DNA of 13,631 nt from assembly GCA_003557485.1 (NCBI GenBank), contig PWOI01000212.1:1-13631 (forward strand), read 5' to 3'. Made by a program: the position numbers and the translations under genes. This document shows positions 1 to 7,003 of the stretch, one piece after another (position 1 is the stretch's first letter; every line of letters starts with the position of its first letter). Below the pieces are notes generated by a model. The model was given only the letters and a program-made list of their open reading frames with translations, was not told the DNA's origin and did no database searches. Source of the stretch: Elusimicrobiota bacterium. Lineage in GTDB: Bacteria; CG03; SLGR01; PWQF01.

Positions 1-603
1 ATAGCAATAGCACCCGTTGGCTGCGCTGTCTTTGGCTACTTCTACTGGAACTTTGACACGGCAGAAGCAGCTCACGGCCGTCCGCCCGCTGTTGCAACGG
101 CAATTAAAAGAGTGCTCCCTGACAGGATAGTCATGACATATCAGGGAGACGGGGACCTTGCGGCTATAGGGGGAAATGAAATGCTCCACGCCGCTAACAG
201 GGGGGACAATATCACGGTTATTTTTGTAAATAATGCATGTTACGGGATGACCGGAGGGCAGATGGCTCCTACTACAGTAATGAATCAGGTTACAACTACG
301 ACTCCTACGGGGAGGAATATTGAGGACGGTTATCCAATAAAGGTATGCGAACTTTTAAAAGAGCTTGAAGGCACTGTGTACATTGAACGCACCTCGGTAG
401 ATACTCCTGCAAATATAATTAAATCGAAAAAGGCAGTGAAAAAAGCCCTTCGTTGTCAGATGGACGGAAAGGGTTTTTCACTCGTCGAAATTCTTTCGAT
501 GTGTCCCGTGGGATGGCGTATCACTCCGCAGCAGTCGCAGGAATGGGTTGATAAAAAGATGAAAAAAGAATTCCCTCTGGGGGTATTCAAGGACAGGCTT
601 TGA
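1..603 (+). CDS. 2-oxoacid:ferredoxin oxidoreductase, beta (TPP-binding) subunit, 5'-truncated
   Basis: The reading frame is open from base 1 to the TGA at 601-603, so the N-terminus lies left of the window; 200 codons are visible. The protein carries the thiamine-diphosphate/Mg binding motif of this family, beginning GDGDLAAIGG (from base 145) and closing at FVNN about 30 residues later. It is followed by YGMTGGQMAPTT, typical of KorB/VorB-like subunits. The upstream HGRPPAVATAIKRVLPD stretch also fits 2-oxoglutarate or branched-chain 2-oxoacid enzymes. The enzyme oxidatively decarboxylates a 2-oxoacid to acyl-CoA and reduces ferredoxin in the cytoplasm. The next gene is the gamma subunit, overlapping by 4 bases, so the usual delta-alpha-beta-gamma order would place alpha just upstream. 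The sequence does not decide between 2-oxoglutarate, 2-oxoisovalerate and another 2-oxoacid. Confidence 0.92.
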   Translation: MAIAPVGCAVFGYFYWNFDTAEAAHGRPPAVATAIKRVLPDRIVMTYQGDGDLAAIGGNEMLHAANRGDNITVIFVNNACYGMTGGQMAPTTVMNQVTTTTPTGRNIEDGYPIKVCELLKELEGTVYIERTSVDTPANIIKSKKAVKKALRCQMDGKGFSLVEILSMCPVGWRITPQQSQEWVDKKMKKEFPLGVFKDRL

Positions 604-1139
604 AAAAAGAGATAATAATAAGCGGATTCGGAGGTCAGGGGGTTATGCTTGCAGGGACGCTTCTTTGCCATGCAGGAATGAAGGCTTCTAAAGAAGTAAC
701 ATTTTTTCCTTCCTACGGGGCGGAAATGAGGGGAGGCACTGCCAACTGCAAGGTCATAATATCAGATAGCACGATAGGGTCTCCGGTATTCAGTGAAGCC
801 GACATTCTCATGTCTCTTAACAACCCGTCTTTCGAAAAGTTTTACCCTGCTGTCAGGGACGGAGGTATTGTTTTTGTTAATTCCAGCCTTTTTTCTGTAT
901 GCGCGGAAGATTATAATTTTGAAATAATAGAAATCCCCGCCAATAATATAGCTGAAGAATGCGGCACGGTCCTGGCTGCTAATCTTGTTATGCTCGGAGC
1001 TTTAGTAAGAAAAACAGGTCTTTTGAATCTGGGGGCCCTTATGCAGTCAGTACCAGGCCTTCTCAAAGGAAAGAAAGATTTGTGGGACATCAATAAAAAG
1101 GCTCTGGAAGCCGGTTACAATTCCGCAGATTCACGCTAA
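600..1139 (+). CDS. 2-oxoacid:ferredoxin oxidoreductase, gamma subunit
   Basis: A 179-residue protein starting on TTG at 600, which overlaps the stop of the beta subunit (TTGA junction); an AAGGA at about 589-593 is a plausible ribosome site. It begins with a glycine-rich nucleotide-binding-like strand-turn (IIISGFGGQGVMLAG). It also carries the family signature PSYGAEMRGGTANC near residues 38-51, found in the gamma/catalytic-domain III subunit of KorABC/VorABC enzymes. Length is normal for a stand-alone gamma subunit. It is translationally coupled to the beta subunit and would assemble with it and the unseen alpha subunit. No clear intrinsic terminator follows; the next gene has its own promoter at 1191-1219. 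Confidence 0.93.
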   Translation: MKKEIIISGFGGQGVMLAGTLLCHAGMKASKEVTFFPSYGAEMRGGTANCKVIISDSTIGSPVFSEADILMSLNNPSFEKFYPAVRDGGIVFVNSSLFSVCAEDYNFEIIEIPANNIAEECGTVLAANLVMLGALVRKTGLLNLGALMQSVPGLLKGKKDLWDINKKALEAGYNSADSR

Positions 1140-1190
1140 ACTCCTGCCGTAAAATCCGTCTGGACATCCAAAACAGAAAAAATATGCAAG

Positions 1191-1219
1191 TTGATATAAA
1201 AAGCTATTTTTATTATCAT
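1191..1219 (+). promoter_or_regulatory. sigma70-type promoter for the response regulator
   Basis: TTGATA (1191-1196) and TATCAT (1214-1219) are separated by exactly 17 bases, each matching the consensus hexamer at 5 of 6 positions. The surrounding 60 bases are strongly A/T-rich. The predicted start site is near 1226, giving a leader of about 28 nt before the ATG at 1254. AAAGG (1242-1246) serves as ribosome site. This separates the response regulator from the oxidoreductase operon. Prediction only. Confidence 0.6.
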
Positions 1220-1253
1220 TATTTATCAGTTATAACAAGATAAAGGTAATTAG

Positions 1254-2129
1254 ATGGAAAAAGTACTTATTGTTGATGATATAAAGGACGACAGGCTTCT
1301 GTACCGCATTATACTTGAAGAAGAAGGATACGAAGTCAGCGAAGCTAAAAATGCTATAGAAGCTCTTAAGCTTCTTGACAGGCAGAGGTTTAATATTGTT
1401 TTGACGGATATTATAATGCCCGCTGTAAACGGGATCGAACTTACCCGCAAGATTACCCGGAATTATCCTGACATCGAAGTTATAGCCATGAGCATATATG
1501 ATAGCAAGTTTACAGCGCTTGATGCATTAAAACACGGAGCTTCGGCATATCTGATAAAACCTTTTACAAAAGAAGAACTGCGGATAGCCGTAGGTGAAGT
1601 GCGCAGAATCCGGGTATTGAAAATCGGAAGCGGGCATCTTGATGGAATAGTGGCCCTTCATAAAGCTTCAAAAGCTATTATATCTGACAACCCTCCGGAT
1701 AAGATTCTGTCTTATATAATGGAAGTTGCCGTTAATACCGTTCGCGCTGACGGGGGATCGATAATGCTGATAGATAAAAAAAGCGGAGACTATGTAGTGA
1801 AGTCTTCAGCCGGAACCTTTAAAGAGAAAGTTCTGGGTAAAAAATTCCGCCCCGGCCAGAGAATTGCCGGGCGGGCTATAAAATTGAAAAGGCCTGTTCT
1901 TGTTGATAACGGGGTACGTTCCAGAGAGTGGTTTAAAAATATGGAAAAATACGAAGATATTATATCCGGGATGAGTGTTCCTATTATTATAAGAAACGAG
2001 GTGCTTGGGACTGTTAATCTTAAAAGAACTGAAACGAAAGAAGAGTTCAGCCGCAGAGATGTTGAAATAGTGGATATTCTGGCGGCTAATGCGGCATTGA
2101 TAATAGAAAATGCCAGGCTGGTAAGCTGA
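1254..2129 (+). CDS. Response regulator: receiver domain plus GAF domain
   Basis: A 291-residue cytoplasmic signalling protein. Residues 1-120 form a CheY-like receiver: acidic pair D8-D9, phospho-acceptor D52 in LTDIIMP, the switch Ser at S80, and the conserved K102-P103. Residues about 138-290 look like a GAF domain (ILSYIMEVAVNTVRADGGS, then GQRIAGRAIKLKRPVLVDN, then SVPIIIRNEVLGTVNLKR). No helix-turn-helix, kinase, GGDEF or HD output domain is present, so signal output is probably by protein-protein contact or an adaptor role. The GAF ligand is unknown. No partner histidine kinase lies in the window. It has its own promoter, and tRNA-Leu follows only 17 bases after its stop. A link to the purine genes downstream is only positional. 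Confidence 0.9.
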   Translation: MEKVLIVDDIKDDRLLYRIILEEEGYEVSEAKNAIEALKLLDRQRFNIVLTDIIMPAVNGIELTRKITRNYPDIEVIAMSIYDSKFTALDALKHGASAYLIKPFTKEELRIAVGEVRRIRVLKIGSGHLDGIVALHKASKAIISDNPPDKILSYIMEVAVNTVRADGGSIMLIDKKSGDYVVKSSAGTFKEKVLGKKFRPGQRIAGRAIKLKRPVLVDNGVRSREWFKNMEKYEDIISGMSVPIIIRNEVLGTVNLKRTETKEEFSRRDVEIVDILAANAALIIENARLVS

Positions 2130-2146
2130 ATTTTATTAAAACTGTA

Positions 2147-2235
2147 GCCGGGGTGTTGGAATTGGCAGACAAAGCGGACTTAAAATCCGCTGGCGCTTCC
2201 GCGCCGTGCGGGTTCAAATCCCGCCCCCGGCACCA
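2147..2235 (+). tRNA. tRNA-Leu (UAA anticodon), CCA encoded
   Basis: The 7-bp acceptor stem GCCGGGG pairs with CCCCGGC (2225-2231), followed by A and an encoded CCA. The anticodon stem GCGGA/TCCGC encloses the loop CTTAAAA, giving anticodon TAA, which reads UUA (and UUG by wobble). The T arm is GCGGG-TTCAAAT-CCCGC. A long variable arm (GGCGC...GCGCC) confirms a class II leucine tRNA. It sits between the response regulator and the tandem hairpin element, the latter starting about 5 bases after the CCA. No clear dedicated promoter was found, so it may be co-transcribed with a neighbour. Confidence 0.97.
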
Positions 2236-2239
2236 TCGA

Positions 2240-2297
2240 GGCCGTCTTGGAAAACATCCCATACGCGGATGTTTTCAGGCCGAGATCCGAAGGCAAC
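2240..2297 (+). repeat. Tandem hairpin unit 1 (59-nt period)
   Basis: First of two direct repeats aligned without gaps at an offset of 59 nt, with 9 differences in 58 positions. It contains a perfect 10-bp stem (2250-2259 with 2267-2276) capped by the 7-nt loop CATACGC. A lower GTCT/AGGC helix (2244-2247 with 2277-2280, one G-U pair) sits below it. The unit ends in GATCCGAAGGCAAC (2284-2297), identical in unit 2. An outer GCC (2241-2243)/GGC (2292-2294) pairing is possible. Not recognised as a known RNA family. Confidence 0.85.
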
Positions 2298-2298
2298 G

Positions 2299-2356
2299 GG
2301 CCGTCTAGTAAAAGAACCCATGCGCGGTTCTTTTCAGACCGGGATCCGAAGGCAAC
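2299..2356 (+). repeat. Tandem hairpin unit 2 (59-nt period)
   Basis: Second copy. Its stem is 9 bp (2310-2318 with 2326-2334) with loop CATGCGC, and the lower helix GTCT/AGAC (2303-2306 with 2336-2339) is fully Watson-Crick. Relative to unit 1, the pairs C2255-G2271 and T2257-A2269 become G2314-C2330 and A2316-T2328. These are two compensatory double changes, implying selection on the fold rather than plain duplication. It ends 12 bases before the ribosome site of the next gene. Confidence 0.85.
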
Positions 2357-2378
2357 ATTTTACGTTTGAGGGGTGATT

Positions 2379-3749
2379 ATGAAAAAAATTCTTATCAGAG
2401 ATGCGTGCACAATCGTTACGCAGGATGACGATAATAGAATTTTAAATAATAAAAGCATACTCATTTCAGGAAATATAATTGAAAAAATCGGAGATGTTAC
2501 CGAAACAGACGCTGACGAAATTATAGACGGCCGGGGAAAAATTGTTATTCCAGGCCTTATAAATACTCACCATCATTTTTATCAGACACTTACAAGAAAC
2601 CTGCCCTCTGTTCAGGATGCCAAGCTTTTTGACTGGCTCAAATATCTTTATAATGTTTGGAAACATATAGACGAAGAAGCAATAGATGTGAGTACCATGG
2701 TTGCCGCGGGCGAGTTGCTTCTTACGGGATGCACGACAACAAGTGACCATCTTTACCTGTATCCGGAAGATGCAGGAAACGGACTGATTGATATTGAAAT
2801 AGAAGCTGCCGCCCGGATGGGAATAAGATTTCATCCCACCCGGGGTAGTATGTCTCTGGGAGAATCATCCGGCGGGCTGCCCCCGGAAAGCGTGATACAG
2901 GCCGATGAAGAAATTTTAAGAGAGTCACAAAGAATTATAGACCGTTATAACGATAGCGGCGAATTTTCAATGTGCAGAATTGTACTTGCTCCGTGTTCGC
3001 CTTTTTCGGTAACCGAGGAAATTATGCGAGGAACTGCGGATCTTGCAAGAAAAAAAGGCGTTTATTTACATACTCATCTGGCAGAAACAGAGGATGAGGA
3101 TGAGTTCTGCATAGAAAAAACAGGGCTTCGCCCCCTGGAATATATGGAAAAAGTGGGATGGACCGGTCCGGATGTCTGGTTTGCTCACTGTGTTCATTTA
3201 AATGATGCGGAAATAAAAAAGCTCGCTGAAACCGGCAGCGGTGTTTCCCATTGCCCTACTTCTAATCTGCGTCTTGGATCCGGGATCGCTCCGGTAAGAA
3301 GAATGCTCGACGAAGGAGTTAACGTTTCGCTTGCTGTAGATGGTTCGGCTTCAAATGATTCGTCCGATATGCTTGCAGAACTTAGAATGGCAATGATGTC
3401 TGCAAGACATAAAACGGGTGTTGATTCAATGTCAGCTGCAGATGTTCTTAGAATGGCTACAAGGGGGGGGGCTTCGGTTCTCGGCAGAAACGATATTGGC
3501 AGAATAGAAACGGGCAAGGCGGCGGATATTGCAGTTTTTGATGTAAACCGGATTGATTTTGCCGGTGCCGGCGGCGACTATGCGGCTGCTCTTGTTTTTT
3601 CCGGTATTTGTCACATTGCGGATACGGTTATTGTGAACGGAAATATAAGAGTAAGATCGGGAAAGCTGGTTGGGGCCGATGCTAAGGAAATTACAGAGAA
3701 AGCTAATAAAATTTCAAAAAGAATCAGGATCCGTGCGGGTCTTGAGTAA
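2379..3749 (+). CDS. 8-Oxoguanine deaminase-type amidohydrolase
   Basis: A 456-residue metal-dependent amidohydrolase. The ATG at 2379 is preferred over the in-frame GTG at 2373 because GAGGGGTG (2368-2375) is its ribosome site. Metal-site motifs are NTHHHFYQ (H64, H66), HTHLAE (H231, H233, E236), AHCVHL (269-274) and VDGSASNDS (D321). The stretches QTLTRNLPSVQDAKLFDWL and FHPTRGSMSLGESSGGLPP match what I know of 8-oxoguanine deaminases (8-oxoguanine to urate plus ammonia), a branch of the Atz/guanine deaminase group. It opens the gene run containing ssnA and ygeY, in keeping with purine catabolism. A run of nine G (3463-3471) lies inside the gene. Another aminopurine or hydroxy-triazine substrate is possible. 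Confidence 0.85.
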   Translation: MKKILIRDACTIVTQDDDNRILNNKSILISGNIIEKIGDVTETDADEIIDGRGKIVIPGLINTHHHFYQTLTRNLPSVQDAKLFDWLKYLYNVWKHIDEEAIDVSTMVAAGELLLTGCTTTSDHLYLYPEDAGNGLIDIEIEAAARMGIRFHPTRGSMSLGESSGGLPPESVIQADEEILRESQRIIDRYNDSGEFSMCRIVLAPCSPFSVTEEIMRGTADLARKKGVYLHTHLAETEDEDEFCIEKTGLRPLEYMEKVGWTGPDVWFAHCVHLNDAEIKKLAETGSGVSHCPTSNLRLGSGIAPVRRMLDEGVNVSLAVDGSASNDSSDMLAELRMAMMSARHKTGVDSMSAADVLRMATRGGASVLGRNDIGRIETGKAADIAVFDVNRIDFAGAGGDYAAALVFSGICHIADTVIVNGNIRVRSGKLVGADAKEITEKANKISKRIRIRAGLE

Positions 3750-4707
3750 AAAAAAATATATAGTACGGACTTTAACCCTGACAGCATTCTGTATTTTAGC
3801 CGCGCCGTTTTTTATTTACGGACAGGGTTCAGCGGAAGGAATTAGCCGCGCCGCCGAAACACTGATAGGAAATCTCGGGGATTCACAGGAGAGGGTAAGG
3901 ATAAGCGCGGCTATAAGGCTATCTAATTATGACGATGCCGTAGTGGTAAGAGCACTTGTAAAGGCAGCTTCAGAAGACGCTTCCGAAACTGTCAGGAGAG
4001 TCGCTCTCAGAAGTCTCGGGGAAATAGGCAGCTACGGTGGGCTTGATGTTATATTGGACTCTTTTAAAAGCGGATTGCCCGCGTTAAGGTCAGAAGCAGT
4101 TTTGTCTTCGGTGAATTTTTCGACACCTGTAGTTACCGGAAAAGTTGCGGGAATGACAGAGGACCCGCATCCTATGGTAAGACAGACAGCTGTAGAAGCC
4201 CTTGGCCGGGCCTACTATTTTGATGATACTGCTGCGGAAGCAGTTCTTGGCAGCCTGACGGATATGAGTGAGGGAGTCCGTGTTGCAGCGGTCAGGGTGT
4301 CCGCTTCAAGGAAAATACCGGGCGCTGAAATAATACTTAAGGGACTTCTTAAAGATCCTGCGCCGATCGTAAGAGAAAATGCTGCACTTGCTCTTGCGGA
4401 GTTTAGTACGGCCGAAAACGTTATGGCCGCCCTCAGGAATGCACTTGAAGATAGAAGCCCGATGGTAAGAATGAATGCGGCGTTGTCACTGGCAAAAACA
4501 GGTTCATCCGCAGGGGTTAGCATAGCTATTGAAGGAATAAGTTTGCCGGATGCCAGGGTCAGGGCGACCGCATGTCTTGTAATCGGCAGGGCCGGCTCAG
4601 AAAGGTCAAGAGTATTTCTTGAACGGGCACTGGACGATGTTGATTCAAGGGTACGAAGGGCGGCGGTTACGGCGCTTGAGGAAATGGATATGAGATTCAG
4701 CCAGTAA
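3733..4707 (+). CDS. Secreted HEAT-repeat protein 1
   Basis: About 324 residues. The start is ambiguous: GTG 3733 (AGGA at 3726-3729) or TTG 3742. Either gives a short basic N-terminus, then the hydrophobic segment TLTLTAFCILAAPFFIYG and a likely signal-peptidase site, so export is expected. Further in-frame starts upstream lie inside the previous gene and would bury the signal peptide, so I reject them. The mature part is a chain of about nine HEAT/PBS-lyase-like helical repeats, each marked by a VR-x-x-A core (ERVRISAAIRL, ETVRRVALRSL, PMVRQTAVEAL, PIVRENAALAL, PMVRMNAALSL, SRVRRAAVTAL). These form protein-binding solenoids with no catalytic residues. It overlaps the end of the amidohydrolase gene, implying co-translation. 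Its partner is unknown; the phycobilisome-lyase resemblance should not be read as a lyase function. Confidence 0.85.
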   Translation: MRVLSKKKYIVRTLTLTAFCILAAPFFIYGQGSAEGISRAAETLIGNLGDSQERVRISAAIRLSNYDDAVVVRALVKAASEDASETVRRVALRSLGEIGSYGGLDVILDSFKSGLPALRSEAVLSSVNFSTPVVTGKVAGMTEDPHPMVRQTAVEALGRAYYFDDTAAEAVLGSLTDMSEGVRVAAVRVSASRKIPGAEIILKGLLKDPAPIVRENAALALAEFSTAENVMAALRNALEDRSPMVRMNAALSLAKTGSSAGVSIAIEGISLPDARVRATACLVIGRAGSERSRVFLERALDDVDSRVRRAAVTALEEMDMRFSQ

Positions 4708-4726
4708 CGAATAAATGAGGAGCAAA

Positions 4727-5671
4727 ATGTTTAAGAGATTTTTATTATTTATAACGGTACTTGTTTTTGCGGCAGGTTATGCACTTGCTGAAGAAGATAG
4801 GGCTGACTCGGTAATTGATATGCTTGGTTCTCCTGAGGCAACCGTGAGGAGGGAAGGGCTAAGGCAACTCGCCGCAATGAGAGACACTGAGACAGTTCCG
4901 TTAATCATAGATCTTCTTGAGGATAGTGAAGCCGTAATACGTTCCGAAGCCGTGGACGCTCTCGGCTCAATGAGATCGCGGGATGCGGTAGAACCTTTGA
5001 TAGGAGTTCTTGATGATCCGGACAGAAGCGTAAGAATAAACGCTGTAGTTGCTCTCGGCTTTATAAGAGATCGCCGGGCAGTGCCCGCAATAATAGAAAG
5101 GTTAAGAGATGACGGCAATGTCGGGGTCAGAATAAGCGCGGCCCAGGTATTAGGGCTTTTGGGGGACCCGCTGGCCGTTGAGCCGCTGACAGAGGCTCTT
5201 GAGAAGGCTGATGACAGCAGGATAAGAGCGCAGGCAGCAAGATCACTTGGCCGTCTCGGAGCGGAAGAATCCGCCTCCGCAATAGCCGGCAGGGCTTCAG
5301 ACAGTGATGAAAACTTAAATGTAAGAATTTACTCTGCAGAAACTCTTGGTGACTTTAGAACCGGGGAAAGCGAACGGGTGCTGAAAAATCTTATTAATGA
5401 AGAAAATATGGAACTTGCCGTTGCGGCTGCGGCATCTCTTGGAAAACACGGAATAACGGATGGCCTGGGAATTGCGCTTGAAGGTATGGAGTCTGAAAAC
5501 ATAGATGTAAGGCGCAGGGCAATTGCAGCTTTGGGGGATATAAGGGATAAAACCACCGCTGTAGAAGAAGCTGTAAAAAAAGCTTTTCAGGATAGCGATC
5601 CCCGTATCAGAAACCGGGCGAAATTTGTAGCCAGAATACTTAACATAGAAATTCCGGAGGAGGACAGGTAA
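4727..5671 (+). CDS. Secreted HEAT-repeat protein 2
   Basis: 314 residues from ATG 4727, chosen over the in-frame ATG 4715 because GAGGAG (4717-4722) precedes it. The start MFKRFLLFITVLVFAAGYALA is a classic signal peptide cleaved after ALA. The rest is about nine HEAT repeats of 30-34 residues (ATVRREGLRQL, AVIRSEAVDAL, RSVRINAVVAL, VGVRISAAQVL, SRIRAQAARSL, IDVRRRAIAAL, PRIRNRAKFVA). Repeat seven has lost its arginine (MELAVAAAASL). It is paralogous in architecture to the preceding gene, 19 bases away, but closer to the textbook repeat consensus. It is likely periplasmic or cell-surface and protein-binding; no enzymatic motif is seen. The pair sits between two cytoplasmic amidohydrolase genes, which is unusual company. 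Confidence 0.88.
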   Translation: MFKRFLLFITVLVFAAGYALAEEDRADSVIDMLGSPEATVRREGLRQLAAMRDTETVPLIIDLLEDSEAVIRSEAVDALGSMRSRDAVEPLIGVLDDPDRSVRINAVVALGFIRDRRAVPAIIERLRDDGNVGVRISAAQVLGLLGDPLAVEPLTEALEKADDSRIRAQAARSLGRLGAEESASAIAGRASDSDENLNVRIYSAETLGDFRTGESERVLKNLINEENMELAVAAAASLGKHGITDGLGIALEGMESENIDVRRRAIAALGDIRDKTTAVEEAVKKAFQDSDPRIRNRAKFVARILNIEIPEEDR

Positions 5672-5686
5672 GGAAAGGAGAGGTAT

Positions 5687-7003
5687 ATGACAGTACTGAT
5701 TGAAGGGGGGACCGTTGTTACAATGGGCAGCCGCAGCCGAATTATTAATCCCGGTTCGGTTGTAATAGAAGGTAAAACTATAAAGGAAATAGGAAAGACG
5801 GATGATTTAAAATTAAAATATAAACAGGCTGATATAATATATGCCCGCCGTAAAGTAATAATGCCCTCTTTCGTCAATACGCATCATCATCTCTACTCTA
5901 CATTTGCCCGCGGCCTTACAGTTCCGGGCCCTGCGCCAGAAAATTTTTATGATATCCTGGAAAACCTATGGTGGAAACTTGACAAGGCTCTTTTCAGAGA
6001 AGCCATTTATTATTCATCCCTTGTGCCTCTTATGGAATGTATCAGGCATGGCGTAACTCACATAATTGACCACCATGAAAGCCAGTCATATCAGATAGGG
6101 AGCCTTGATGAAATTTCCCGTGCTGTTGAAGAAACAGGTACAATGGCTGTTTTATGCCTGGGAGCTTCAGACAGATACGGGAAAGGAGTAAGGGGACTTG
6201 AGGAAAACGAACGCTTTTTAAGAAAGAAAAACGATTCCGTTAAGGGTATGGTAGGTCTGCATGCATCGTTTACTGTTTCAGATGAAACCCTGAAAAGAAG
6301 CGCTGAAATTGCGGAAGATTTCAAGTGCGGGGTACATGTTCATTGCTGCGAGGCTCCTGAAGACGGGCAGATAACCCGTGAAAAATATTCCAAAAGCGTT
6401 GCGGAAAGGTTCCGTGACGCCGGGATACTTAATGAAAAAGCTCTTTTAATTCACGGTGTTCATTTAACCGCGGAAGATATGGAAATTATAAAGGAAGCAG
6501 GGGCCTCGGTTATACATAATCCTGAAAGCAATATGAACAACGCTGTAGGGTATGCCAGAGTTCTTGATATGATGGAGAAAGGAATAAGGGTAGGACTTGG
6601 AACAGACGGTATGAGCCCAGATATGCTCTCCCAGATGCGAGCCGCTTTTCTGCTGGCAAGGAATGAATACAAAGATCCAAATGCCGCTTTTTCACAGGCC
6701 CCGGAAATTCTTTTAAATAACAATCCTAAAATATTAAGAGATGTTACAGGTTGGGATGCCGGAGAAATTGCACCCGGCAATTCTGCAGATATAGCAATAA
6801 TAGATTACGATCCTGCTACCCCTATGGATGAAAATAATTTTATGGGGCATCTTCTGTTCGGTATGATTTTTTCAGATGTTGACACTACAATATGCGGTGG
6901 AAAAACTATTATGAGACATAAAAAAATACTTACAGTAAATGAACCGGAAATTGCAGCGAAATGCAGGGAAATTTCAGAAAAGGTATGGGAGAACATCAAG
7001 TGA
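5687..7003 (+). CDS. ssnA: SsnA family amidohydrolase (selenium/purine-linked)
   Basis: 438 residues, close to the 442 of E. coli SsnA. The start ATG 5687 follows the strong ribosome site AGGAGAGG. Metal-site motifs are VNTHHHLY (H66, H68), VHVHCCE (H217, H219, E222), IHGVHL (H256, H259) and GTDGMSPDM (D307). SsnA-specific blocks are recognisable from the E. coli protein: ENLWWKLDKAL, IIDHHES, HNPESNMNN and the C-terminal NNFMGHLLFGM. It differs clearly from the amidohydrolase at 2379, so the two are not a recent duplication. SsnA belongs to the ygeWXY-hyuA-ygfK-xdh gene set of anaerobic purine breakdown; its exact ring-opening or deamination substrate is uncertain to me. The next gene overlaps its stop by 4 bases. 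Confidence 0.9.
   Translation: MTVLIEGGTVVTMGSRSRIINPGSVVIEGKTIKEIGKTDDLKLKYKQADIIYARRKVIMPSFVNTHHHLYSTFARGLTVPGPAPENFYDILENLWWKLDKALFREAIYYSSLVPLMECIRHGVTHIIDHHESQSYQIGSLDEISRAVEETGTMAVLCLGASDRYGKGVRGLEENERFLRKKNDSVKGMVGLHASFTVSDETLKRSAEIAEDFKCGVHVHCCEAPEDGQITREKYSKSVAERFRDAGILNEKALLIHGVHLTAEDMEIIKEAGASVIHNPESNMNNAVGYARVLDMMEKGIRVGLGTDGMSPDMLSQMRAAFLLARNEYKDPNAAFSQAPEILLNNNPKILRDVTGWDAGEIAPGNSADIAIIDYDPATPMDENNFMGHLLFGMIFSDVDTTICGGKTIMRHKKILTVNEPEIAAKCREISEKVWENIK

Larger units (their letters stand above)
2240..2356 (+). promoter_or_regulatory. Candidate structured 5' leader RNA (tandem element), function unknown
   Basis: The two covarying hairpin units together fill the gap between tRNA-Leu and the 8-oxoguanine deaminase-type gene and would lie in that operon's 5' leader. 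The conserved unpaired parts (loop CAT-purine-CGC, and the GATCCGAAGGCAAC tail) are where ligand or protein binding would be expected. There is no T-run after either hairpin, so this is not a simple intrinsic terminator. I infer a cis-regulatory RNA. A dispersed palindromic repeat family that happens to sit here is the main alternative. Confidence 0.4.

Noticed and set aside
2147-2235. Minus-strand or mixed reading frames around the tRNA and elsewhere
   Set aside because: All long minus-strand frames lie opposite clear plus-strand genes, lack family motifs and have no ribosome sites; they are shadows.
2250-2335. Intrinsic terminators behind tRNA-Leu
   Set aside because: The hairpins are stable but are followed by CAGGCC/CAGACC, not by a T-run; the TTTT lies within the stem.
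2240-2356. Guanidine-II (mini-ykkC) riboswitch, suggested by two tandem hairpins
   Set aside because: That class has short hairpins with ACGR tetraloops. Here the loops are seven bases (CATACGC and CATGCGC) on 9-10 bp stems, with an extra conserved tail.
2240-2356. Integron attC site or CRISPR repeats, suggested by the 59-nt period
   Set aside because: The tail AGGCAAC does not fit RYYYAAC and there is no GTTRRRY partner. Differences fall as compensatory changes across the whole unit rather than as identical repeats with unrelated spacers.
3670-3732. Upstream ATG start for HEAT protein 1
   Set aside because: It would put about 21 extra residues, encoded within the amidohydrolase gene, in front of the signal peptide, which must be near the N-terminus.
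6961-6999. ATG starts for the YgeY-type gene at 6961 and 6985
   Set aside because: Both lie inside ssnA and add residues not expected in the family. GTG 7000 has GGGAG at proper spacing and a standard 4-base overlap with the ssnA stop.
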